From Varanus komodoensis (lineage: Eukaryota; Chordata; Lepidosauria; Squamata; Varanidae), in contig NW_025335268.1 of NCBI RefSeq assembly GCF_004798865.1, positions 5,586,486 through 5,650,485 of the forward strand: a DNA stretch of 64,000 nucleotides. The letters are read 5' to 3'. Below, piece after piece: positions 1 to 10,907 of the stretch. The notes under the pieces were generated by a model. That model did not search any database. It saw only the letters and a program-made list of their open reading frames with translations, and was not told where the DNA came from. The stretch's first letter is position 1. Each line of letters opens with the position of its first letter. A program made the translations under genes and the position numbers.

Positions 1-3000
1 AAAGCTATCGCTCACTTATACCATTTATCTAGGATAGCCCACTGTACATCACCAAAAAGGAGGACTTGCATCACAAAGAAGATGCCAGTTCACTTAACAT
101 TATACAAACATATATGCCCAGATACACATTCTAAAAGAACTGTAATATATGAAGGAATACATCCCATCCTAGTGGAGTAGACTGGCTTAGATGGCCTAAG
201 TCTACTGTCAAGCCTTCTGCCCCCATCCTAACAGTCCGTCAGTCTGCTGTAGACACCGAGCATGCCCAGTTCTCAATGCGGCAAACTAGGGTTTCCCAAA
301 GGCTGTCAAGGCCTCTACCTGGTATGTGGCTAGCCCAGTGCTGGTAGCATAAGCAAGAGCATCCACACCCTGAACGTGGGAAATATTACAGATATTACAA
401 AGAAGAAGAAAGGAGAGGAAGTGCAAGCCACTTGCATGTTCTACTCCTGCCCATATTATCTGCTACTCATATCTACTATCTGTAATCCCGTGGTCAGTGG
501 TCAGGCTCACTCCAAAGCCAACTACGGGCAAATCCAATAGCAGCAGATAGGCAAAAGGTCAAACATGGCCATATCAGTCCAGTGCAAGAGCAGCTCAAAG
601 CCAAAATAGTCACTGTGCTGGCAAAAATTAAGTATACAGCATCAAGGAGAGGTCCAAGAGAAGTTCTGAGACACAGCCAAGGTCAAAACACTGGTAAGCA
701 GTCCAAAACTTATAAACCACCCAGAGGGCCTCAGCTATGGGGTAGTACAAAAATGAGAGGAAATCAACAAACAGGAATGCAACTGAAAAACCAGAATCTG
801 ACCAGAGAATCAGACTCAAAACAAAGGCAGGGAAAGAGGTTCAAGGCACAAATTCTTTCTATCAGAAAGTCATTTCAGCGACTAGCAATTTCCAGCTGAA
901 CACATACATAGCTGGTAAGACTGGGGCAGGACCATGATCTTGGATGACCTCTCCTTTCTTCACCTTTGATAGCAGGGTGTTTCTCTGCAGATAACAGGTC
1001 AATAAGAGCACTGATTGTCAGGCATTTTGACTAATATAGAAGAAGCCATTCCGGGTTAGGAAAACAGGTTACATTACAGCAGACCTTGGCTTAAAGCCCT
1101 AGTCACAGGATGTTAAAAGTGTTTCTCCGATTGACTAATTTGGTAGACTGACTCAGGAATGGAGCACATTAATCCAATTATTTGATGTGGCTTCTCAAAG
1201 ACATACACAACCAATTGTCAGAAGGGTTTACAGTCCTGCCGTTGAGATGAGAAGTTAAACTTTGTGTGTTTATGCAGGCCTAAAAATATACTAGAAAGAA
1301 TTCTGAGCACCTGACTTCCTAATGAGGCCCTCCTTTTTCTAACAAAACACAATTACACATTTGCTAAAATTTGCAATTTGTCAGTGGTGCAAGACAAGCT
1401 GTTTGAGCTGTACACCAAGATTATAGCAGACATGCTTTTTCTCACATTAATGAGGCTAAGAAAAACAAACTACAAATCTTTATGCCAAAGATGTTGACTG
1501 TTTCAGGATTAATTGTTGCAAGTAACTCCACACTTCATCTACTGCAGAGTATTTATCTTAATACTTTCCAGGAGGAGTCAAACAACTTCTCAAACACTTG
1601 GTGCTGAAAAAGCTTCGTTATTTCTAATTTTTGGAAGCTATAGGGCATCCTTTAGGATAGCCTAGCCAACTGTTGACTACATGCCCAAGTACCAAAGAAG
1701 ACCTATCACTGACACATGTTTGGTTCTGTTTAGGTATTTTTGCACTGAAAAATATGAAAGCTGTAAGTATTAGTCTGAAAGTATAAAGTTGTTACACATT
1801 CAAAAGCATGTTCCATTTCATTTTAGACTACAGCCTCCTATTATTAATGAATTTCTTTACATGATGTATGTATGCACTACTCCATATTTCCATACAGATA
1901 ATTTGGACACATTAAAAGATAAAACAAGAAAAAGAATAAAACAATGTGTTAAAAACAAGTGCAAGAAAATTGCATCTATGACACAGTGCTAGGTCTGATC
2001 AGGAAGAATTCCTGAAATAAAGGGGTGTTCAGGGGATGCCCAAATACATACAACACTGGTGCTGTCTGACCTGAAGCATTCTAAATAAATGAATGTGCTT
2101 TGCCAGACCTTAGCACCTTCCTCCTAAGTCCAGACAGAAGCAAAGGGCAAACTTTTGGACTCAGGGTGTCATCAAAGCAGGGATCCCCTTGGCACCTCAG
2201 CAGGTCAATCCCAAAACCTTGACAAACGTTAGTTTATTTATGAGTATGGATAAACTGCTTATATTTACAGAATTCAAAGCGGTATGCACAAATTGCAAAA
2301 CATGCTGTACAAAAATAATATCTGGAATTCCTGTCTATATTATCTATAAGAGACAAATTCATTGTAGGCTAACCAACACTGGGGAGGCCCACTAACATGC
2401 TGTTATCTGACCATTTTTTATTTTTATTTTCTTAACATAAAAAAGAATGTGAAACAGAACAAAATAAAATGGACAAAGTTGTCAAGGGAATTGCCAAGTA
2501 CAGCCTATACATTCAGCCCCCTTGTCCTCCTGCCTTCCTGCCTTCCTGTCTTTCAATATTCTATGAGAATTTAAGAAAAAAAGAAATCATCAATAAATAC
2601 AACAACATATCTTCCAATCGCTTCAAATCCTCTACTGCTTTTTTCTTTCTTTTACAAACTCACCTCAGATCCCATTAATCATACTGAGCATAATAAAATT
2701 TCCATTTATCATTTTATTCTTCTAAGGGTCTCTGTTTACATAGTTAGTTAACTTTGCCATCACAGTGAATTCAGCTCGTCTCTTTCTCCATCCTTCAACT
2801 GTTGGGGGCTCTGATGATTTCCATTTAGAAGCAATTGTGTCTCTTGCTGCAGTTGTCATATACTTAAATAACTCTGACATATTCTTTGAAAAGGTCTCTG
2901 GCATTATATTCAAAAGCATATTCTTGGGACTCATGGGAAATGTAATTTTAAAGATTTTCTGCTTTTCTGCATGTATCAGTTTCCATTTTTTTCCCATTAT

Positions 3001-3035
3001 TTCACAAGTCCACTCTATTTGTTGATCTGGCAGGT

Positions 3036-3040
<5 letters not shown>
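1..3040. other. Intergenic stretch without recognisable gene
   Basis: I see no coding exon here. Open frames are short, AT-rich and resemble no family I know. A short L2-type 3' tail lies near 700-757; the rest looks like single-copy AT-rich sequence. It lies downstream of DUSP10, a position that in other amniotes is a large gene-poor interval (from general knowledge, not tested here). Confidence 0.5.
700..757 (+). repeat. L2-type LINE 3' tail fragment
   Basis: This stretch resembles the conserved L2 tail seen intact at about 10,050-10,095: a 'taa(g/a)ccrccc-gag' block, then a 'ggggyrgyayaaaaat' block. Only about 55 bases remain, so this is a short, old, 5'-truncated copy. Family assignment is by eye. 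Confidence 0.4.

Positions 3041-3087
<47 letters not shown>
3041..3087. repeat. (CT)n microsatellite
   Basis: An uninterrupted CT dinucleotide run of about 47 bases. It produces artefactual Arg-Glu and Ser-Leu open frames on the two strands, which are not genes. Confidence 0.95.
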
Positions 3088-3095
<8 letters not shown>

Positions 3096-3224
3096 CATAC
3101 ACATGGGGGAGCGGGGACGATGTTGCTTTTCCCATAGGGGGAAAGATATGAATGCTCTAGAATTGGGAATACTCTGACATAAACTTATAATCACATAAAT
3201 ATAGAATAGGCATTTTCTGGTCTT

Positions 3225-3350
3225 CCAGCCATTGTTGGGCTACAACTCCCATCAGCCCTGGCCAAACATAGCCCATGGTGAAGGATCCTGGGCACTGAAG
3301 CCCTGTAACATCTGGAAGGCCACAGGTTGTCCATCTCTGATTGCAAGGTT
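3225..3350. repeat. Short palindromic dispersed repeat (MITE-like)
   Basis: It contains the 'ctacaactcccatcagccctggccaa' type of core and an 'acatctggaaggccacag' arm. The same words, in either orientation, recur near 25,660, 33,070, 39,620, 42,650, 46,330, 48,560, 50,900 and 61,340. The inverted organisation suggests a non-autonomous DNA transposon. I cannot name the family with certainty. Confidence 0.5.
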
Positions 3351-3974
3351 AAGACCACCAGCCATAACCAACGTGCCTCTATGGATTCTTGCTTCCTTTG
3401 CATTTGGTCCAGCTTCTAATGTCCCGTTTTCACAGGATCTATTTAAATACACAGAGGACCATTATGTTCAAATGAGAACACTTATCCTGAAAGAAGGGAC
3501 TGTGTCTGTGCAAAGCTTGGATCATCTTACTGGCCAGAACTTGCAGAATCACATCCTTTGGGCTGGTGGAGCCATTAAAGTATAATTCCCATCTAATGAG
3601 CCAGCTGCAGTTTTTGCAACCCTCCCTCCCTGGTCCTTGGAGACTGCATGGAGAGGAAAGCGGGGATCATTAGAGTCAAGAATTCAGAGTGATCTCATTT
3701 TGTGGTTTAGAGGCTTACTCTACTCTGGTTCTTTTTACTATTGGTAATGCTTTTTTCCACTTCCTTCAGATATGTACAATATCATATACCTTTCGTCCAG
3801 CCTCTTCCATCTGTCTCTCAACTGGAGGAATATCTGACCAACACAGCCTAGATTATTCTTTTTATGCATTGCTAAGAAGAGAAGGCGAGCGCGGCCCTCC
3901 CTGCAGTGACCTCCCCACTGCAGTGTCAGGCAACAGCAATCTTCTGGTTTGGATAATTATTAAACACATATGAG

Positions 3975-4105
3975 CTTACCCTGACTTCCCCCAGACATTA
4001 ACTTGTTCTTGTGCTTTTATAATCAAGTATTGTTTTGTTGCAAACCACTGTGGGTTTTTTAAAGGGGGCAGCAGTATGTAAATATTTAAAATTAATGAAT
4101 AAAAC
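3975..4105 (+). repeat. L2-type LINE 3' tail fragment
   Basis: A T-rich stretch is followed by 'gttgcaaaccactgtgggtttttt', a G-rich block and 'agtatgtaaatattt', ending in an A-rich AATAAA-like tail. This matches the layout of the L2 3' end elsewhere in the window. Its last bases are included in the adjacent tandem duplication. Confidence 0.45.
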
Positions 4106-4515
4106 TCTACTCAGTCATTTCTGCTCCCCATTAGGGAGAGCAGCGGATCAATTGAGAGCTGACCACAAAAATTAGAGTCTCAAAGGCACTGTCCTGTGCA
4201 TGTTCAGACAGGTGAGAAGGCCTTTTCTCTTTCTAAAAATGCATTAAGTTGCTCTTTAAGTACAGGTAGAAATTCATCTTACATTGAGCTTTGTTCTGGA
4301 TTTAAAATTAATGAATAAAACTCTACTCAGTCATTTCTGCTCCCCATTAGGGAGAGCAGCGGATCAATTGAGAGCTGACCACAAAAATTAGAGTCTCAAA
4401 GGCACTGTCCTGTGCATGTTCAGACAGGTGAGAAGGCCTTTTCTCTTTCTAAAAATGCATTAAGTTGCTCTTTAAGTACAGGTAGAAATTCATCTTACAT
4501 TGAGCTTTGTTCTGG
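4084..4515. repeat. 216-bp perfect tandem duplication
   Basis: Two head-to-tail copies, 4084-4299 and 4300-4515, begin with 'atttaaaattaatgaataaa' and end with 'gagctttgttctgg'. Reading both through, I see no difference. The unit begins in an L2-type tail and continues into sequence I do not recognise. The identity implies a very recent duplication or an assembly artefact. Confidence 0.9.
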
Positions 4516-6884
4516 TCCTCAGAGAAAGCCAAGATGAATATCTCCTGTGTTCTGCTGTCTTATTTACTTTGTTATTGTTTTGGCCAATAAAGGATTCATG
4601 GGAGATTGAAAATGTGGAGTTAATTGGAGGAAGGCAATGTTCCCTCCAAGTTATCGGCTATCCACAGAATTATAAAAACACACAAAACTATCCTTTTAAA
4701 AATCCCTCTGCATTTGTATTAGTGTTAAAAGTGATAGGTGCACTTTCAATGATCCTAAAATGACAGAGTACCCTGTGGATGTTACGAGTTCACCAGTGTG
4801 AAATAAATGGACAAAGGGTGTAAGCCTATGGCCTCCCACAATTGTCTAGCAGGCCACAGGATTATTTGGAGTGCCAGCTCCAAGTTCCTGAAACCTCAAA
4901 GGTGGGATTATAAAGTCTGCAGTTAGAGTAGAAAAAAATGAGCAGCCTCTAACATGGGGGAGAGGGGAGTAAGGGAATTGATGGGATGAAGAATTTGGGG
5001 GCCACATATTGTCACTGGGCCACAAGTTGTGCACATCTGCCCAAATGTGTGCATTTCAATGTGTTTGGGAGACAAAAGTAAATGGGGAATCACCCACCCA
5101 TAAACATCGAGGCTGCTGGCATTCAGACACACTGTGCTCCTTTCCTCATGCAGGACCTCCATGTGATTACAACATGGCCAAGATAAACTGGATTTGAAAT
5201 TAAAAAATAGTCTGAACCTTGCAGGCAACCAACCTTACAAACAGAAAGAAAGCAGATAGCATCTATCAAAAACATACCGTATAGTCAGCAGTTTGTTTCA
5301 TAATTACTTTGCCAAGGTCAGGACTAAAGGAGAGGTACCATTTGATGGATCTGTAATTTGGACTGCAACAGTCAACCTGGGGAGCTGTAGAGCCACAGAA
5401 AACCATCTTGGGACATACTTTGAATCCAGAGAAGTTCTGCCTTTTTTTGAGTTTCAATGGCTATTCTTGTTGCTGCTCTGTGCCGTCAAGTCTTCTTTGA
5501 CCCTATGAATGAAAGCCCTCCAAAATGGCTTGTCTATGGCAGCATCATTCAGCTCTTCAAGGCCATGGCTTCCATTATGGATTCATCCATTCATCTCACA
5601 TTTGGTCTTTCCTCTTCTGGCCTCTGACTTTCCCTAGCATGATTTTCTTCTCCAGTGAGTCTTGCCTCTCATGATGTGTCTGAAGTATGACAGCATCAGT
5701 TTTGTCTAGCCAGTGAATAAGTCATACCCAGAACCATAATGTGCACATGTGAGATGCAAGGTACTAAAGAAGAATACTAAACAGTGCAATCATCCTATAC
5801 ATATTGACTCAGAAGTAAGCTCCACTGAGTTGTGTGGGGTATTTCTCACACTGCGGCAATGAATGACTGTGGTGATGACAGCAGCTAATTAGGGGTTCCC
5901 GTCTTTGTTTTTAAAATTCATTCAACTAGACGAAAGCACAGATCTGTGGTCCAGCATCTGTGTGTTGCATGACCTGTGGCAATCTGAATAAGGATGGATG
6001 AAACTGTGATTTGTGCTTCCACCCAGAATTGTTTTTTTAACTTCTCATGCTTTTTATGAAGGCATGTGTCAGGTTTGGCAAATTCCAACCAGAAAAGAAT
6101 TACAGGTGGGTGAATCTGTCCATTTTGCTTTCTCCTATTTTCTTCATCTTTAAAATGTCAAGTTCGATATCTCCCAAATATGAAGAATTTTTGCACATTT
6201 CTGTAAAATCTGTAAATTCTTATAAAAACAAATGGAAAGAAGAACCTCAGTCAAATGTGCTATCCAAATTCAGTAGGTACATCTATTCTCAGCATGGAAA
6301 GAGCATGCTATTCACCAACCCATTAAAGATGCAGAAACTGCCAGGAAAAAAGAAGCAGCAATGCTAATTCAACACTATCCTGGTTGAATTTTGTGAAGTT
6401 CTTATAGAAACAAATTTCAATAACATTTCTGACAATTCCTAATTGTGAAGGTATTGCTAGCGGCAACTTGGAACCAATAGTGAAGACATGTATGCAAAGT
6501 ATTTTAGCAAGCAAAAAGAATTGAGAGAACATAAGAGTAGTATATAAGGATGAGTGTTAAGAGATAGGGAGTTGGGAGCTACATGGAATTGCTTACTCCT
6601 GAGAGCAATGGTAATGAGGGCAGGGGTGATGCTGCGGGAAGAACCTTGACACTGAGTTGCACCTGGTGTTAGACCAACAATGTAGATCTCTTGACATGGA
6701 TGTGACTTCCAAACTTTATTCCCATTTATTTTAATGATTCTACTCCAGGTAGGCTTTAATGCTGGATATAATCCTTTCTTTTCTCTGTTGTTTCTTCTAT
6801 GCTGAGTTTTAGAATATGAGCTCCAGTGAACAATCCTTTTGTATTCTGGTCATGTGCATGCACTGATGTGCCTTATAAATAGCC
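4516..6884. other. Intergenic stretch with small dispersed repeats
   Basis: I see no coding exon. Within it, about 5,460-5,715 has the 'gtgccgtcaagtc...ctatgaatgaa...ccagtgagtcttg' organisation of a widespread squamate dispersed repeat whose class I cannot name. About 5,778-5,850 matches the 'gtgcaatc...ctcagaagtaag...actgagtt' short repeat. The remainder appears to be single-copy. Confidence 0.4.
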
Positions 6885-7291
6885 ATCATAAAAGATGTGG
6901 GACGAAGGCATCATGAGGTGGCTAACTTCAAAAGCAGGTTGTGGAATAGAAAATAGTGCAAGAAATGGCAATCAAAATGATCAGGAGGCTGGAGCATCTG
7001 CCCTGCTAGAAAAAGTGGCATGCTTTGGTTTGCTTTTAGTTTTCAGAAACACTGATTAAGGGATTGGGACATGACAGGGTATATAAATTTTTCCCCCTCT
7101 CTCATAATATGAAAATCTGAGTCATCCAGTGAAGGTGATTGGTGGGAAATTCGGGAGAGATAAAAGGAAATACTTCTTCACAGAACAAGTTAAACTATGG
7201 AACTTTCTATCACAAGATCTATTCATGGTCACCAACTGGGACAATGTTAAAAGGGGATTAGAGAAGTTCATGGAAGATAAACGGGTCTTCC
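6885..7291 (+). mobile_element. CR1 LINE fragment, 5' part of a split copy
   Basis: This is the far 3' coding and flanking part of a CR1-clade LINE. Recognisable words run in order: 'atgatcaggaggctggagca', 'gggacatgacagg', 'ctctcataat', 'gtcatccagtgaag', 'ggaaatacttcttcacag', 'ttaaactatggaact' and 'ttaaaaggggattagagaa'. The copy stops at 7,291, where an L2 element begins, and resumes at 10,142. It is diverged and non-coding. Confidence 0.8.
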
Positions 7292-7298
7292 GGTCCCT

Positions 7299-8489
7299 TT
7301 GAGACCAGGGCTGGAGTGCCTCTACTTGGTGTTGGGCGAACGAGACAGATTGGGGATTCTATTGGTGTACCGTGCACCTTTCTGCCCAGCAGTCTCCCTA
7401 TCTGAGCTGACAGAGACCGTCTCGGACCTGGTGTTGAGGACCCCCAGGATGTTGGTCCTGGGGGACTTCAATCTCCATGCCGAGTCTGGACTGACCGGGG
7501 CGGCTCAGGACTTCATGGCCTCTATGACGGCCATGGGCCTGTCTCAACAAGTCACTGGCCCTACCCATGAACGTGGACACACTCTGGACCTGGTATTCAG
7601 AACGGGGCAGGTAGAGGATGACCTGAGGGTGAAGAACTTATGTTTGACTCCCCTGTCATGGTCAGATCACCTCCTGGTGAGGTTTGTGCTCGAGAGCGGC
7701 CTCTCCCTCTATAAGAGTGCGGACCCGATTGTATGGGCCCGCCCCCGGAGCCGGATGGATCCGGATGGATTCCTGGGGGCCCTGGGGGAGTTTCCGGCGG
7801 ACAAGACTGGTGCTCCTGTCGAGGCTCTGGTCGAACTGTGGAACGGAGAGATGACCAGGGCTGTGGACACGATCGCTCCTAAGCGTCCTCTCCCACCGGG
7901 CAGAGTCCGCTCTTCCCCTTGGTATACACCTGAATTACGGGTGATGAAGCGAGCTGGGAGACGGCTAGAGCGTAGGTGGAGGAAATCACGGGATGAATCT
8001 GACCGAACACACTTGAGAGCCCACTATCGGGCCTATGCTGTGGCGGTGAAGGCGGCGAAAAAGAAGTTTTTTTCCGCTTCCATTGCCTCCTCACAATGCC
8101 GTCCAGCGGAGCTTTTTCGAGTGGTGCAAGGCCTGGTTCGCCTGGGTCCTAAGGAAGATCCGATGCCACCCTCAAAGGCCCGCTGTGACGACTTTGCCAG
8201 GCATTTCAGGGAGAAAATCGCTCAGATTCGTCACGAGCTGGACTCCACTAATGAATCAGAGGTCTCTGAGGAGTCGCCAATGCCACCGTCTGGTCCAAAA
8301 TTACTGGAGGAATTTCAATTATTGCGGCCCAATGATGTGGACAAGGTGCTTGGAAGAGTACATCCCACCACTTGCCTATTGGATCCTTGCCCGTCTTGGT
8401 TAATAAATAACTCCAAGCACGGGATTGGGACCTGGATCTTGGAAGTGGTTAACGCTTCTCTGAGGGAGGGTCGAGTGCCTGCCCTTTAA
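7299..8489 (+). CDS. L2 LINE ORF2, endonuclease part (truncated)
   Basis: A 396-residue open frame encoding the C-terminal half of the L2 apurinic/apyrimidinic endonuclease and the linker to the reverse transcriptase. Visible motifs are LVLGDFNLHAE at about residues 51-61 (catalytic Asp and Asn of the GDFN box), TLDLVF at about 95-100 and SWSDHLLV at about 120-127 (the SDH box with the catalytic His). The enzyme nicks host DNA to start insertion. The start at 7299 is not native, because the element is 5'-truncated and the N-terminal endonuclease residues are lost. The frame ends just before 8,490, where a one-base difference shifts it relative to the reverse transcriptase frame that follows at once. 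The protein is therefore not made whole. Similarity is judged from motifs only. Confidence 0.88.
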   Translation: MRPGLECLYLVLGERDRLGILLVYRAPFCPAVSLSELTETVSDLVLRTPRMLVLGDFNLHAESGLTGAAQDFMASMTAMGLSQQVTGPTHERGHTLDLVFRTGQVEDDLRVKNLCLTPLSWSDHLLVRFVLESGLSLYKSADPIVWARPRSRMDPDGFLGALGEFPADKTGAPVEALVELWNGEMTRAVDTIAPKRPLPPGRVRSSPWYTPELRVMKRAGRRLERRWRKSRDESDRTHLRAHYRAYAVAVKAAKKKFFSASIASSQCRPAELFRVVQGLVRLGPKEDPMPPSKARCDDFARHFREKIAQIRHELDSTNESEVSEESPMPPSGPKLLEEFQLLRPNDVDKVLGRVHPTTCLLDPCPSWLINNSKHGIGTWILEVVNASLREGRVPAL

Positions 8490-8539
8490 AGGAGGCGGTA
8501 ATACGACCGGTCCTGAAGAAAGCGTCACTGGATCCAGAG

Positions 8540-9880
8540 ATGGCCACTAACTATAGACCTGTGGCCAACATCCCGTTTCTGGGCAAGGTGCTGGAGCGAG
8601 TGGTGGCGGGACAACTCCAAGCACTCTTGGAGGAAACTGATTATCTGGATCCTTTTCAGTCCGGCTTCAGACCCGGGTACGGTACTGAATCTGCCTTGGT
8701 CGCCCTGTACGATGACCTGTGCAGGGAGAAGGACAGGGGGAGTACATCCCTGTTGGTTCTTCTGGATCTCTCGGCGGCTTTCGATACCATCGACCATGGT
8801 ATCCTTCTGGATAGACTTGCGGGATTGGGGGTTGGAGGCACTGCTTTGCAGTGGTTCCGCTCCTATCTCGACGGTCGATTCCAGAAGGTAGTGCTGGGGG
8901 ACCATGTCTCTACGTCATGGCAGCTATGCCATGGGGTACCACAGGGCTCCATTCTATCCCCTCTGCTATTTAACATCTATATGAAACCGCTGGGAGAGGT
9001 CATCAGGAGGTGTGGGCTGCGGAATCATCAATACGCTGATGATACCCAGCTTTACCTCTCATTCTCCACTAATCCAGGTGAGGCAGTGGCTGTGCTGAAC
9101 CGGTGCTTGGCCGAGGTAAGGGAATGGATGAGGGCCAATAAACTGAAACTCAACCCAGACAAGACGGAGGTCCTGTTGGTTGGCGGATCGGGTTTCGGAG
9201 AGGGTGGATTTGACCTGGTCCTGAATGGTGCAACACTCCCTCTTAGGGATAAGGTCCGCAGCTTAGGAGTACTCCTCGACCCGGAGCTTTCTTTGGAAGC
9301 TCAGGTGACAGCGGTAGCAAGGAACGCCTTCCTTCAGCTTCGGCTGATTAATCAGCTGCGCCCCTACCTGGAATACGACTGCCTGGCGACGGTGACACAC
9401 GCGCTGGTGACTTCCCGCCTAGACTTCTGTAACGCGCTTTACGTGGGGCTTCCCCTGAAGACAGTCCGAACACTTCAATTGGTGCAAAATAGAGCTGCCA
9501 GGTTGCTGACGGGGACGGGGCGTTATGCTCACATGACTCCAGTCCTCCATCAGCTTCACTGGCTTCCCATTGAAGCCTGGGCCCAATTCAAGGTGTTGAT
9601 TATGACCTACAAAGCCCTAAACGGCTTGGGTCCTGGCTACCTGAACGAGCGCTTACGTCCGTATATGCCCGACCGCCCTTTGAGATCTGCGGGAGAGTCC
9701 CTTCTCCGGGAACCCTCCATGAAAGAAATTAGGAGAGTAAGTACCCGGAGGAGGGCTTTCTCTGCAGTGGCGACCAACCTATGGAATTCACTCCCCAAAG
9801 AGGTCCGCCTGGCACCGTCGTTACGGGTTTTTCGGCGCCAGGTAAAGACCTTTTTATTTAAACATCATTTCAATTGTTAA
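8540..9880 (+). CDS. L2 LINE ORF2, reverse transcriptase part
   Basis: A 446-residue frame with a complete L2-type reverse transcriptase. Motifs in order are NYRPVANIPFLGKVLERVV (about residues 4-22), QSGFRPGYGTESALVALYDD (about 40-59), LLDLSAAFDTIDH (about 74-86, first catalytic Asp), HGVPQGSILSPLLFNIY (about 130-146) and HQYADDTQLYLSF (about 163-175, the catalytic YADD). The C-terminal part ends in a conserved block running from RRRAFSAVATNLWNSLP to KTFLFKHHF. The chosen Met is only the first in-frame Met. The frame is already open upstream from about 8,490 and is continuous in sense with the endonuclease part apart from a one-base shift. The enzyme copies its own RNA at the nicked target. 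No intact promoter or 5' UTR is present, so this copy is presumed immobile. Confidence 0.92.
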   Translation: MATNYRPVANIPFLGKVLERVVAGQLQALLEETDYLDPFQSGFRPGYGTESALVALYDDLCREKDRGSTSLLVLLDLSAAFDTIDHGILLDRLAGLGVGGTALQWFRSYLDGRFQKVVLGDHVSTSWQLCHGVPQGSILSPLLFNIYMKPLGEVIRRCGLRNHQYADDTQLYLSFSTNPGEAVAVLNRCLAEVREWMRANKLKLNPDKTEVLLVGGSGFGEGGFDLVLNGATLPLRDKVRSLGVLLDPELSLEAQVTAVARNAFLQLRLINQLRPYLEYDCLATVTHALVTSRLDFCNALYVGLPLKTVRTLQLVQNRAARLLTGTGRYAHMTPVLHQLHWLPIEAWAQFKVLIMTYKALNGLGPGYLNERLRPYMPDRPLRSAGESLLREPSMKEIRRVSTRRRAFSAVATNLWNSLPKEVRLAPSLRVFRRQVKTFLFKHHFNC

Positions 9881-10094
9881 AACATATGATCTGGCCTGGG
9901 CAACTTCTTCTTCCTTCTCTTTCTCCTCCTATATTTTTATTTTATACTGATAATTTTAATTTTGTATTTGTAAATCAATGTATTTTTTGTATTGTTATAT
10001 TTAATGGTAATTTATTATGTACTATTGTATTTCAATGTATTTTATCATGTTGTAAGCCGCCCCGAGGTTTCGGCAAGGGGCGGCATAGAAATGT

Positions 10095-10141
<47 letters not shown>
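10095..10141 (+). repeat. (AAT)n tail of the L2 element
   Basis: About fifteen AAT/ATA units form the 3' terminus of the L2 insertion and adjoin the right copy of the GTCTTCC duplication. Confidence 0.9.
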
Positions 10142-10350
10142 GTCTTCCAATGGCTACTAGTCATTATGGCAAGATGCTACCTCCAGGATCAGCACTAGTA
10201 TGCTTAAGTACTCCAGTTAGGAGGCAAATGCAGGATCGAACCATTGCCCTGAGACCCTGCCTGTGGTCTTCCCCTACACATCTGGGTGACAAGGCCAGAT
10301 GATAACCTTTTGTTTGATCTAGTAGGACTGTTCTAATGTTCTTATGATGG
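10142..10350 (+). mobile_element. CR1 LINE fragment, 3' part of a split copy
   Basis: This continues the CR1 copy interrupted at 7,291. Words in order are 'caatggctactagtcattatgg', 'atgctacctccaggatcag' and, at the end, 'ctagtaggactgttctaatg' and 'ttcttatgatgg', which is the standard 3' end of this sauropsid CR1 group. Together the two pieces make about 0.6 kb. Confidence 0.8.
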
Positions 10351-10475
10351 CAAGGGTGCCTAGCTCCCATTCTCCAGTAAAAACGGAATTCCCAGTAAGA
10401 ATATAATGGACATAGTCCTGGGCATGTGCTGGGGAAGAGTTGGTCCCTCTCCAACACCTTGAGTCTTTGATGCTC

Positions 10476-10790
10476 CTGCAGTGTGTATGTATGTATGTAT
10501 TAAAAGCTTTTGTATGCCAACCTATTACACATGATCTCAGGACAGCTTACAATATTTAAAAACAATTAAAACAACAATTTCAATAAATAATAAAACAGAA
10601 CAAAACAATAAATCACAAAACAAACGGAGCGACTGAACTTAAAAACTATTAGATTTTAAAATACTGTTTAAATAAAAAGGTTTTGACCTGGTGCTGAAAA
10701 GAGTATACACTTGGTGCCAGGCATACCACTCTGGGAAGTACATTCCAGCAGAAGATGTGGCAAATTGTTATTATATTAGTAAAACATTCT
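10476..10790 (-). mobile_element. L2 LINE 3' fragment
   Basis: Read on the minus strand, this gives the end of the L2 ORF2 and its 3' UTR. Words seen on the plus strand are a (GTAT)n stretch, 'aaagcttttgtatgccaacc', 'aataaaaaggttttgacctggtgctgaaaag', and 'ttggtgccaggcataccactctgggaa'. It is diverged and non-coding. Confidence 0.7.
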
Positions 10791-10861
10791 CAGTGCCATA
10801 ATGTGCAAATTTATTTACATTTAATCAACATGCCTTAAAAGGAAAGGGATAAAACAAGTAG

Positions 10862-10906
<45 letters not shown>
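10862..10906. repeat. (ATC)n microsatellite
   Basis: A pure trinucleotide run of about fifteen ATC units. Confidence 0.95.

Positions 10907-10907
<1 letters not shown>

Larger units (their letters stand above)
7292..10141 (+). mobile_element. L2-clade LINE, 5'-truncated, inserted in CR1
   Basis: A 2.85-kb non-LTR retrotransposon with the 3' two-thirds of ORF2: the end of the apurinic endonuclease domain and the complete reverse transcriptase. It ends in a 'gtaagccgccccgag...ggggcggcatagaaat' tail and an (AAT)n run. The sequence GTCTTCC stands at both ends, at 7285-7291 and 10142-10148, and is the target-site duplication. The flanks rejoin into a continuous CR1 sequence, which fixes the boundaries. 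The missing 5' end is the usual result of incomplete target-primed reverse transcription. The reading frame is broken only once, so the copy is young. Confidence 0.92.

Noticed and set aside
2722-3135. Open frame with a long Arg-Glu run
   Set aside because: The run is the translated CT/GA microsatellite at 3,041-3,087; the rest of the frame has no recognisable domain.
7299-7301. ATG at 7,299 as the native start of L2 ORF2
   Set aside because: The element begins at 7,292 inside the endonuclease domain, so this Met is internal to the original protein.
10862-10906. Regular repeats as a possible CRISPR-like array
   Set aside because: Pure trinucleotide microsatellite without spacers, in vertebrate DNA.
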